DNA from: Pseudomonas cerasi
GTDB lineage: Bacteria > Pseudomonadota > Gammaproteobacteria > Pseudomonadales > Pseudomonadaceae
Direction of reading: 5' to 3'
Assembly: GCF_900074915.1 (NCBI RefSeq)
Contig: NZ_LT222319.1
Location: 1,485,001 to 1,549,000, forward strand
DNA length: 64,000 nucleotides
In this document: positions 39,638 through 47,202 of the stretch, one piece after another
Numbering within the stretch: the stretch's first letter is position 1
Layout: every line of letters begins with the position of its first letter
The notes under the pieces: model-generated
The model's input: the letters and a program-made list of their open reading frames with translations, nothing else
Told to the model about the DNA's origin: nothing
Database searches by the model: none
Program-made: the position numbers and the translations under genes

Positions 39638-40141
39638 ATGGAAATGCTGAAGTTTGGTAAATTTGCTGCGCTGGCTCTGGCCATGGCCGTAGCTGTAGGT
39701 TGCTCGTCCAAAGGCGGCGACAATGCCGGTGCAGGCGGTGCTGCTGTTGATCCTAACGCTGGTTACGGCGCCAACTCGGGTGCTGTTGACGGCTCCCTGA
39801 GCGAAGAAGCTGCTCTGCGCGCAATCACCACCTTCTACTTCGAATACGACAGTTCGGACCTGAAGCCAGAAGCCATGCGCTCCCTGGACGTGCACGCCAA
39901 AGACCTGAAAGCTAACGGCGCTCGCGTTGTTCTGGAAGGCAACACCGACGAACGTGGTACTCGCGAGTACAACATGGCACTGGGCGAGCGTCGTGCGAAA
40001 GCCGTTCAGCGCTACCTGGTACTGCAAGGTGTTTCCCCAGCTCAGCTGGAACTGGTTTCCTACGGCGAAGAGCGTCCAGTTGCTACCGGCAACGACGAGC
40101 AGTCCTGGGCTCAAAACCGTCGCGTCGAACTGCGTAAGTAA
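39638..40141 (+). CDS. pal: Peptidoglycan-associated lipoprotein Pal (OprL)
   Basis: 167-aa outer-membrane lipoprotein. The lipobox ends at Cys in MAVAVGCSS (about residue 21); the C-terminal OmpA-like domain carries the peptidoglycan-binding pattern [20 protein letters not shown]. The ATG at 39638 has TAGGAG upstream; the in-frame ATG at 39602 lies too far out. Pal couples the outer membrane to peptidoglycan and TolB. Confidence 0.97.
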   Translation: MEMLKFGKFAALALAMAVAVGCSSKGGDNAGAGGAAVDPNAGYGANSGAVDGSLSEEAALRAITTFYFEYDSSDLKPEAMRSLDVHAKDLKANGARVVLEGNTDERGTREYNMALGERRAKAVQRYLVLQGVSPAQLELVSYGEERPVATGNDEQSWAQNRRVELRK

Positions 40142-40147
40142 TTTGAC

Positions 40148-40966
40148 ATGCGAACGTGCCGACGTGCTCTAACCGTTTTGGCCCTCGCCCTTCCGCTTTC
40201 AGCGTTGGGTGCGGCACCTGTGGTCGATAATAATTCTGGCTCTGGCAGCAGCAGTTATCCGCCAGCGGGTTATGGCACGTCCGGCGCCTATGCCGGGGGA
40301 GGGGTTACGGCCCCTGCCTCGGCACAAGGTCAGCTGTTCATGCAGTTGCAGCAAATGCAGGACGAAATCGCGCGTTTGCGCGGTGTTGTCGAGGTCCAGC
40401 AAAATGATATCCAGCGCATGAAGCAGGAAGCTCTGGAGCGTTATCAGGAACTCGATCAACGTATAGCCAGTGGCGCAGCCGCTCCGGCTACCAATAATTC
40501 CCAACCTGCTGGTGGCGCTATCGACGCCGGCGGGACGCCTTCGGCCTCAGCGGCTCAGCAGGCACCGGCAGCAGGCACCGAGCCTCCTGATCCGGCGAAG
40601 GAAAAGCTTTATTACGAAGCGGCCTTCGATTTGATCAAGGCAAAGGATTTCGACAAGGCCAGTCAGGCCTTCACCGCTTTCCTGCGCAAATACCCCAACA
40701 GCTCGTATGCGGGCAACGCCCAATACTGGCTGGGTGAAGTAAATCTGGCCAAAGGCGACCTTCAAGGCGCCGGCCAGGCGTTCGCCAAAGTCAGTCAGCA
40801 GTATCCGAAGCATGCCAAGGTGCCTGATTCGCTTTACAAGCTGGCTGATGTCGAACGCCGTCTGGGTCATACCGATAAGGTAAAAGGCATATTGCAGCAG
40901 GTCGTTGCCCAGTATCCGGGCACTTCAGCTGCACAATTGGCGCAACGAGATCTCCAGCGCCTTTGA
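40148..40966 (+). CDS. cpoB: Cell division coordinator CpoB
   Basis: 272-aa periplasmic protein (YbgF) with an N-terminal signal peptide (ending SALGA), a coiled coil of about residues 58-105 (QLQQMQDEIARLRGVVEVQQ), a low-complexity Ala/Pro linker, and C-terminal TPR repeats (YYEAAFDLIKAKDFDKASQA and following). It coordinates outer-membrane constriction and peptidoglycan synthesis with Tol-Pal. It closes the operon, 6 bp after pal; a terminator follows. Confidence 0.94.
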   Translation: MRTCRRALTVLALALPLSALGAAPVVDNNSGSGSSSYPPAGYGTSGAYAGGGVTAPASAQGQLFMQLQQMQDEIARLRGVVEVQQNDIQRMKQEALERYQELDQRIASGAAAPATNNSQPAGGAIDAGGTPSASAAQQAPAAGTEPPDPAKEKLYYEAAFDLIKAKDFDKASQAFTAFLRKYPNSSYAGNAQYWLGEVNLAKGDLQGAGQAFAKVSQQYPKHAKVPDSLYKLADVERRLGHTDKVKGILQQVVAQYPGTSAAQLAQRDLQRL

Positions 40967-40987
40967 TGTCCTGACCCGCTGATCAAG

Positions 40988-41015
40988 AAAGCCGCGCTAG
41001 TCGCGGCTTTTTTCG
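40988..41015 (+). terminator. Terminator of the tol-pal operon
   Basis: AAAGCCGCG / CGCGGCTTT stem with T6 tail, about 22 bp after the cpoB stop. Confidence 0.88.
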
Positions 41016-41137
41016 TTAGAATCTCGCACCCGAAATTCCGGTACACCTTACGCTTTTCTGGATTCCGCGATTGCCGAGTCCCTTGAAGTGCCTGATGGAG
41101 GCGGACGGCCTGTCTAGCTGTTACGCCCGTGGCTGAT

Positions 41138-41785
41138 ATGCAAGACACATTACGCATCACCGAAATCTTTCACTCGTTGCAGGGTGAAACCCGTACGGCT
41201 GGCCTGCCCACCGTATTCGTACGCCTTACCGGCTGCCCGTTGCGCTGTCAGTACTGCGACAGTGCCTACGCGTTCAGTGGCGGCACCATTCAGACGCTGG
41301 ACGACATCCTTGGACAAGTGGCCTCCTATCGCCCTCGTTATGTCTGCGTCACCGGTGGCGAACCTCTCGCCCAGCCCAATGCCATTCCGTTGCTGAAGCG
41401 TCTTTGCGATGCAGGCTATGAAGTGTCTCTGGAGACCAGTGGTGCTCTGGATATCTCGGCGGTGGACCCTCGTGTCAGTCGCGTAGTAGACCTCAAGACC
41501 CCAGGGTCAAAAGAAGTCTCGCGTAATCGCTACGAGAACATGGAACTGCTGACGGCCAAGGATCAAGTTAAATTCGTGATCTGTTCGCGCGAGGATTATG
41601 ACTGGGCCGTTTCCAAGCTGATTCAGTACGGTCTTGATCGTCGTGCGGGCGAAGTTCTGTTCTCGGCCAGCCACCACGAGCTCAAGGGCCGTGATCTGGC
41701 GGACTGGATCGTGGCGGATAACCTGCCGGTACGCCTGCAGATGCAGTTGCATAAAATTCTTTGGGATGACGAGCCGGGGCGCTGA
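41138..41785 (+). CDS. queE: 7-carboxy-7-deazaguanine synthase QueE
   Basis: 215-aa radical SAM enzyme converting carboxytetrahydropterin to 7-carboxy-7-deazaguanine in queuosine and preQ0 synthesis. The cluster motif [12 protein letters not shown] and the GGEPL motif ([11 protein letters not shown]) are present. ATG 41138 gives the common [17 protein letters not shown] start; GTG at 41129 is also possible. queC follows with only 1 bp between, so they are coupled. Confidence 0.94.
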   Translation: MQDTLRITEIFHSLQGETRTAGLPTVFVRLTGCPLRCQYCDSAYAFSGGTIQTLDDILGQVASYRPRYVCVTGGEPLAQPNAIPLLKRLCDAGYEVSLETSGALDISAVDPRVSRVVDLKTPGSKEVSRNRYENMELLTAKDQVKFVICSREDYDWAVSKLIQYGLDRRAGEVLFSASHHELKGRDLADWIVADNLPVRLQMQLHKILWDDEPGR

Positions 41786-41786
41786 T

Positions 41787-42476
41787 ATGAGTGAATTGAC
41801 CAAGACTGAAAAAAGAGCCGTGATCCTCCTGTCTGGTGGTTTGGACTCTGCGACCGTCGTAGCCATGGCACGCGCCGAGGGTTACACCTGTTACACCATG
41901 AGCTTCGATTACGGCCAGCGTCATCGCGCCGAGCTGGATGCCGCTGCACGCGTTGCCGGTGATCTCGGTGCCGTGGAGCACAAGGTCATCGGCCTGAACC
42001 TCAACGGTATAGGTGGCTCGGCATTGACCGACAGCTCGATTGCCGTGCCTGAGTCGCCTTCTGAAGGCATTCCGGTCACCTACGTACCGGCACGCAACAC
42101 CGTCTTCCTGTCGCTCGCCCTGGGCTGGGCAGAGGTCCTGGGCGCGCGGGATATCTTCATTGGCGTCAATGCTGTGGATTACTCGGGTTATCCGGATTGC
42201 CGTCCCGAGTTTGTCGAGTCATTCGAGCGCATGGCGAATCTGGCTACCAAGGCCGGTGTGGAAGGGCAGGGCTTCACCATCAGGGCGCCGCTGCAGAATC
42301 TGAGCAAGTCGGACATCGTCAAGGCTGGCACTGCGTTGGGAGTCGATTACTCGCTGACGGTTTCCTGCTACCAGGCTGACGACCAGGGTCGTGCCTGTGG
42401 CAAATGCGACAGCTGCCGTTTGCGCGCAGAGGGCTTTACCGCCGCCGGTATCGCAGACCCGACTCGCTATTTTTAA
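41787..42476 (+). CDS. queC: 7-cyano-7-deazaguanine synthase QueC
   Basis: 229-aa ATP-dependent enzyme turning 7-carboxy-7-deazaguanine into preQ0. PP-loop ATP site [11 protein letters not shown] near residue 15 and zinc Cys cluster [17 protein letters not shown] near the C-terminus. Start at 41787 lies at the queE stop. The gene end leads into the tRNA-Lys promoter, the conserved Pseudomonas order used as an island integration hotspot. Confidence 0.95.
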   Translation: MSELTKTEKRAVILLSGGLDSATVVAMARAEGYTCYTMSFDYGQRHRAELDAAARVAGDLGAVEHKVIGLNLNGIGGSALTDSSIAVPESPSEGIPVTYVPARNTVFLSLALGWAEVLGARDIFIGVNAVDYSGYPDCRPEFVESFERMANLATKAGVEGQGFTIRAPLQNLSKSDIVKAGTALGVDYSLTVSCYQADDQGRACGKCDSCRLRAEGFTAAGIADPTRYF

Positions 42477-42494
42477 AGTTTTTTAAAAAAGGTG

Positions 42495-42522
42495 TTGAAT
42501 TACTGATAAAAATCAGTAATAT
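42495..42522 (+). promoter_or_regulatory. Promoter of tRNA-Lys/tRNA-Pro
   Basis: TTGAAT (42495-42500), 16-bp spacer, TAATAT (42517-42522); the tRNA begins 18 bp after the -10 box. The spacer includes the dyad ACTGAT/ATCAGT. Confidence 0.75.
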
Positions 42523-42539
42523 ACGCGCCACACAACAGA

Positions 42540-42615
42540 GGGTCGTTAGCTCAGTTGGTAGAGCAGTTGGCTTTTAACCAATTGGTCGTAGGTTCGAATC
42601 CCACACGACCCACCA
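42540..42615 (+). tRNA. tRNA-Lys(TTT)
   Basis: 76-nt gene starting GGGTCGTTAGCTCAG, anticodon TTT in GGCTTTTAACC, T-arm GGTTCGAATCC and encoded CCA. tRNA-Lys next to queC is the known attachment site for PAPI-type islands in P. aeruginosa, and tRNA-Lys also serves PPHGI-1 in P. syringae. Confidence 0.97.
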
Positions 42616-42710
42616 TTTTTGGTTCCAAGGTCCACCTTGGAGCCGAATCTTAAAGATCTGATGCCACTCGTATCAGGTCGCAGGCAGCTGGTTGAGGTGC
42701 CTTGATTTAC

Positions 42711-42787
42711 CGGGGTATAGCGCAGTCCGGTAGCGCGCCTGCTTTGGGAGCAGGATGTCAGGAGTTCGAATCCCCTTACCCCGACCA
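42711..42787 (+). tRNA. tRNA-Pro(TGG)
   Basis: 77-nt gene starting CGGGGTATAGCGCAG, anticodon TGG in CTTTGGGAG, T-arm AGTTCGAATCC and encoded CCA. It is 95 bp after tRNA-Lys with no promoter obvious in between, so probably cotranscribed. It is the last core gene before the integrase. Confidence 0.97.
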
Positions 42788-42933
42788 AATACTGTTGTTA
42801 CAGAGTTCGATCTTTAGATTTTTAGGTAGTCGGTCATTGCAAAAAAAGCGGACAAGCGTCTTGGTGCGTTTAACCAGGCAAGCAGCCGTCTGGAGCGAAA
42901 GATAGCGCCAGCATCCGGTGATGTCAAATTAGA

Positions 42934-42977
42934 GCGCCCCGTTCCAAGCGAAAGCTTGTGGACGGGGCTTTTTTTTG
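42934..42977 (+). terminator. Terminator downstream of tRNA-Pro
   Basis: Long stem GCCCCGTTCCAAGC, loop GAAA, GCTTGTGGACGGGGC followed by T8, about 145 bp after tRNA-Pro. The rest of 42788-43120 shows no gene; it should contain the element's attachment end. Confidence 0.88.
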
Positions 42978-43120
42978 GAAAAAATTGCTGCGCTGCGCTG
43001 CGCTGGCGTAGGCCCGCCTGAAGCAGTCATTAGGCCTCATAACTAAATAATCTGCAGTGCGAAGCATCTGCTGATAATGGCGGATTGAGCATTTTTACAA
43101 CTGTCTCTATGGCAGCTGGA

Positions 43121-44560
43121 TCACCATGACCTGCCTATCCTTCCGCTCATTTCCAGCATTTCAGGGCGTAGATGCCGAGCATCCTGGCTTGGGACAGGTC
43201 TGTCCTCGATCACTGGTTCAGTACCAGTTCCTCCACCGGCAATGTTGTGTTGTACCCACTTGGTGAGTTCGCCCAAGCTTCTCAACAGATCTTCCGGGCT
43301 GGAGCAGCCTAACGGTAGTTGCCTAACAGCAGGGTCGCCTTCATTCAAGGGGGACGGTATGTACTCGTGACTTCCTGACGTGATATCTGGTGCAGCCTGT
43401 ATTGTCGTACCCGAGTGCGAATTCAAAGGGGCACTTTGTTTTTTGCGCTTTAACTGCACAGTCTGGGCGGGCGTTTTGCCCAAGACGTGCCCCGATGCTC
43501 TGTCGGCAAATGCTATCCTTTCGTGTATCGACGAGCCCGAAGTCAAGTCCCTCACTGGAGCAGCTAAAGAGTAATGTTTTTCAGCTCGCTGCGCCGCATC
43601 TGCTTTTGCCAGGTAGCTGATCTTGGCCGGTCGCTTGCCTCGCTCATTCATCACCGCTCGCATCATCTCGTAGTCCGGCTCTATGTAATCCATCGTCGTT
43701 GCGATATTTGAGTGGTTCAGCAGTTTCTTGGTCAAATAGATATTGCGCTCTGGCAGCGTCATCAGTTCGCTGGCGATCGTGTGACGAAACCGGTGAGGAG
43801 TCATGCGTACCCCGGTCATCGCGGTGAGCTTTTTGTACATGGCCTCCACCTGATTAGAGTTCATCTCCTGACGACGGTAGTGACCAGAAAATCTGTTTAC
43901 GTTGAACAGTTGGTCTTCGGGCTGAAAACCCACTGCTTTAGCAGCATTCATGATGGTTTCCAGCTGTTCCATGAGCCCATCCGGGATCGGAATCAGGAAC
44001 TCACGGTGAGTTTTCTCTGTTTCACCTCTGACTCTGATCAGCCGGTCGCCCAGGTACACATCCGCATATCGCAGGCACAGCAGCGCGTTGAGCCTGAGCC
44101 CCGTGTAGTAGAAGGTTTCGAACACGGTGAGCCAGAACCAGGCCGGAGTAATTTCTGTCCGTTTTCCAGTAGCGCGCTCTTCTGCTGCCAACACCTTGAG
44201 CCAGTTACGAGCGCGGACGCTAGCGTCGTTCGCAACTGTCTTTTTTGGGCGTTTGGGTGGCAACACGCTCGTGTTTTTAAGTGGGTTAGCAGCCATGTCT
44301 ACCAGACCGTGTTCGATTGCGTAGCCGTAGATGGTGCGCAAATGGCTGGAGTACGTATTCCAGCTCCGCTTGGAAACCCTCTCCAGTTCTGATCGGCGCC
44401 AGTCGAGCATGTCCCGGTGCGTCGTCTCGCTTGCCAGACGGTCGCCGAAGAATCTGACATAGGACTTTGTGGCAGCCCAGTAGATCTTGACGGTGTCGGG
44501 TCTTAGGTCATGAGTAAGGATGTATTCCTGGGTCAGCTCAGGCAGTGTCATCGTGTTCAT
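43121..44560 (-). CDS. Tyrosine site-specific integrase of an ICE
   Basis: 479-aa XerC/D-type recombinase. The N-terminal SAM-like arm covers residues 1-100; catalytic residues are visible as R156 (YYTGLRLNAL), H256-R259 (TPHRFRH), H283 (KLLNHSN) and nucleophile Y292 (TMDYIEPDY). The last 150 residues are a low-complexity tail beyond the usual domain. Its start overlaps the stop of the relaxase gene (ATGA), so it is translated from the same message. The nearest tRNA is tRNA-Pro at 42711, about 330 bp away. It closely suits the integrases of PAPI-1/PPHGI-1-type elements. Confidence 0.9.
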   Translation of the reverse strand: MNTMTLPELTQEYILTHDLRPDTVKIYWAATKSYVRFFGDRLASETTHRDMLDWRRSELERVSKRSWNTYSSHLRTIYGYAIEHGLVDMAANPLKNTSVLPPKRPKKTVANDASVRARNWLKVLAAEERATGKRTEITPAWFWLTVFETFYYTGLRLNALLCLRYADVYLGDRLIRVRGETEKTHREFLIPIPDGLMEQLETIMNAAKAVGFQPEDQLFNVNRFSGHYRRQEMNSNQVEAMYKKLTAMTGVRMTPHRFRHTIASELMTLPERNIYLTKKLLNHSNIATTMDYIEPDYEMMRAVMNERGKRPAKISYLAKADAAQRAEKHYSLAAPVRDLTSGSSIHERIAFADRASGHVLGKTPAQTVQLKRKKQSAPLNSHSGTTIQAAPDITSGSHEYIPSPLNEGDPAVRQLPLGCSSPEDLLRSLGELTKWVQHNIAGGGTGTEPVIEDRPVPSQDARHLRPEMLEMSGRIGRSW

Positions 44561-46476
44561 TCAGATGGTTCCTTATCTGCCAAGTCCGCCAAGCTGATGA
44601 CCGGGTTGTCATAGGGCACTTCGCTAAAAACGTCGGTGGGCTCAATGAGCAGGTAGCCCCGCAGTTGCTTGCTTTTGCGTGGTCCTTTGACCAGGCACGT
44701 CCAGATGTTCAGGCCGGCGGGCGTCTTCCGATGTTTTTTCAGCTTCTCAAAAGATCGCTGGACCACTTGCCAGGCTTCTAGATCGCGCTCTTTCGCCTCA
44801 TGCTCAATCGTCGGATGCTCGAGCGCGTAGCGTTTGAAGATATCCGGACTGACCAGAAACGCCGTGCTGTCCACGGTATGTACACGCGCTTTGGCGTCAT
44901 TGATGATGATCCGGTGAGAGATCACACCGCCCTTCAGCCAGGTGAGGAAGTTGGTGCCATGATTCAGGGCCGAGTCAGTCGAGTTCTTGGCAGTGTCTGT
45001 TGCTGGAGTTGTCTCAAAAACGGGGATGTCAGCCTCAGCCTGCTTGGGCTGACTAAGCCGTGCAGGTGGTTTGGTTGGAGGAGAAAAGGGGATCTGATCG
45101 TCGTCCGTGCTCTCCGGGCTACTTTGCACTGGTGCAGTTGGAGCAGCAGGTACTGGATCGGGAAATAGATCGAGCAGCTCATCCAGCGCATCAAAATCTT
45201 TTACTGGTGCCGGTGCTTGTTTCTGAGAGGATTGTTGCGCCGTCTGATTGACCGCGGCAAGTATCTTCTTGTTGTTACCTACCGATAGTGGTTCGGCGGC
45301 TCCCACAAGCGCTTCCTCGACTTCTTCCACCGGTCCTGCGGCTTCCACCGTAAGGGTGCCGGTATACGCCTCTGGTCTTTCGGTAGCGTTCGGCCAGATC
45401 AATGCCGGCGCGATTTTCAGTACCGTGAGCGTGTTCTTCCAGCCGCGACCATTGTCGATGTTGGCCTTCCAAATGGCTTTTCCCTCTCCATTAGGCTGGA
45501 TGATTGCTTGATCCTGGAGCAGATTGAACATGGGGGCATTGGACGTCGGAATGTGCTCAATGCCCTGTGACAGCAGATGAGCCCTGAGCTGGTCTACCGC
45601 AGGCTTGCTGACAAGCCACAAGCCGTCCTGCGTCAGCCAGCCGTCTGAAGGACCATCGGGCTGGTTCAGCTTGAATTTCTCAGAGATGAGCATCCTCAAG
45701 CCTTCAGCCAGTTGCCGCTGAATGGACTGTCTAGGCGCTGACATGGCGCGACCGGGATTGCCGCCGAGTTCTTGCGCCACCGAAGCCTGATCCGCCTGAG
45801 AGACAATTTCTCCCAAGATGTCGGCATGCTCATATTGCCCTGCGAACGCGAACACCAGTTGGGCCCAGAGCTCGGGAAACCCGCTGAGCCAGTCCAGTGC
45901 CTTCGCCGGAATGACGTTGGTGTAGATCAGCGACGAAGCAGCTCCATGCAGCCGGTAGTCGCGACCTTTCACGTACTTGAATCGGTAAGGTTGATCCAGA
46001 GGTCCGTGCCATGGATGCCAGGTCGTGCCGTCTGCCAGTTCCACCTGGACGTCCACCGCAATCTTGCCGAGGTCATGCACGAGCGCACCGTAGGCCGATG
46101 CGGCAGACCATGCTTCGGATTGAGCGGCCTGCGACTCGGGCGGGGCTCCGATGGGCAGCAGGTACATTTGCCGGATCTTCAGTGCGTAGGCGACGATTTC
46201 AAGCCCGTGATCCAGCATGCCACCATGATAGGCATGGTGATGGTTCTCCGAGGCAGGGAGATGCTGCACCAAGGCTGCGTAGCTCCTGAATGCCTGCACG
46301 TATAGCGTATCGAACTGTGCGCGGGGCAGGGACGTTCGCTGCCAGATGTTTTCAATGAGCTGACGCCGCCGGGGAGTAGACAGTAACTCGTCGCAAGACT
46401 CGGGTTTGATAAACCCTGTAGCAGCATTGGAGGGCGTGGTTGGCGATGTTTTTCTTCGCTGAAAGAAACTAAGCAT
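44557..46476 (-). CDS. MobH-type relaxase (TraI_2 domain)
   Basis: 639-aa conjugative relaxase of the TraI_2/MobH family, which nicks the transfer origin of PAPI-1-like ICEs. The N-terminal half has HD-phosphohydrolase-like metal motifs (HHHAYHGGMLDHGLE and ALVHDLGKIAVD); the C-terminal TraI_2_C part includes FLVSPDIFKRYALEHP. A Pro/Ala-rich linker (about 400-500) joins them. ATG 46476 was chosen for a GGGTG site; an in-frame ATG at 46488 adds four residues. It overlaps the integrase gene. Confidence 0.88.
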   Translation of the reverse strand: MLSFFQRRKTSPTTPSNAATGFIKPESCDELLSTPRRRQLIENIWQRTSLPRAQFDTLYVQAFRSYAALVQHLPASENHHHAYHGGMLDHGLEIVAYALKIRQMYLLPIGAPPESQAAQSEAWSAASAYGALVHDLGKIAVDVQVELADGTTWHPWHGPLDQPYRFKYVKGRDYRLHGAASSLIYTNVIPAKALDWLSGFPELWAQLVFAFAGQYEHADILGEIVSQADQASVAQELGGNPGRAMSAPRQSIQRQLAEGLRMLISEKFKLNQPDGPSDGWLTQDGLWLVSKPAVDQLRAHLLSQGIEHIPTSNAPMFNLLQDQAIIQPNGEGKAIWKANIDNGRGWKNTLTVLKIAPALIWPNATERPEAYTGTLTVEAAGPVEEVEEALVGAAEPLSVGNNKKILAAVNQTAQQSSQKQAPAPVKDFDALDELLDLFPDPVPAAPTAPVQSSPESTDDDQIPFSPPTKPPARLSQPKQAEADIPVFETTPATDTAKNSTDSALNHGTNFLTWLKGGVISHRIIINDAKARVHTVDSTAFLVSPDIFKRYALEHPTIEHEAKERDLEAWQVVQRSFEKLKKHRKTPAGLNIWTCLVKGPRKSKQLRGYLLIEPTDVFSEVPYDNPVISLADLADKEPSE

Positions 46477-47126
46477 TGAGGCACCCATGATGAAGTCATG
46501 GTGGGCCTTTTGCTCTATAGGGCTCAGCGTGACAAGTCGAAACCCATATCCATCCTGGAAAGGTTAAGTACATCAGCCGCCACCTGAATGGTTGGGATCC
46601 AAACAGTGTCAGCGAACCGATGTTGCCATGCTTGCCGAAGAAAATGTAGTCTCCAAGTGCTTGTTTAGGATGGTTTTTTGTAAATTTCAATTCGTGCAAA
46701 GCTGCCTTTCTAGCCCTTTCGGCATCCATTTCCGGCGGGCTCGCCGGCCTTTTCGGGTAAGGCGCTTACCCTTATTCCCCGTTCCATTCAAACCCTTTGC
46801 TTTGCCGTTTGCTTCAGGCCATTTTGCCCTTTTGGTGGTGCAGCCTTTATCGGGGAAAGTAGTTTTCATCACTTCCAGTTCCCGCAGCTAGCCCCTATTG
46901 GGATTTAACTGTGGAGGCTTGCAATCGAAAGCAGCCGTGCTCGCAATCAGCGCTCTTTTCGGCTCAGATTAACTGCACTGATGGCGCCCTCATGAGAGCG
47001 AGCTCGTTGGCTCATTAGTTGCGCACCCACCGAAGCGGCGCGTCAAGGGCGTCCTTCTGTGGCATTTCCTGGGAGTGTCAGCAGCGTGACTGCATAGATG
47101 GGCTCATACATTTCACCCCGGCGTAG
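46477..47126. other. Region without a confident gene, relaxase to effector
   Basis: About 650 bp. Two overlapping short minus-strand frames (46496-46729 and 46687-46872) are seen; the second is very Lys/Arg-rich (TKRAKWPEANGKAKG). Neither is recognised, and neither has a good ribosome binding site. The sequence may be remnant ICE DNA at the left edge of the effector cargo. Confidence 0.35.
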
Positions 47127-47154
47127 GGAACTGTTCTGGACGGGACACCACCCA
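47127..47154 (+). promoter_or_regulatory. hrp box (HrpL sigma-factor promoter)
   Basis: GGAACT (47127-47132), 15-bp spacer, CCACCCA (47148-47154). This fits the P. syringae hrp box GGAACC-N15/16-CCACNNA with one change in the first half. It lies 48 bp before the effector start and on the same strand. It predicts expression with the type III secretion system inside plant tissue. Confidence 0.88.
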
Positions 47155-47202
47155 TCTCCTTTTATAGAAAAAAGCTACACCGCTGATGGAAGGAATAGAC
47201 CA

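Noticed and set aside
46496..46872. Two short minus-strand frames before the relaxase
   Set aside because: They overlap each other, lack good start sites, and match no family I know.
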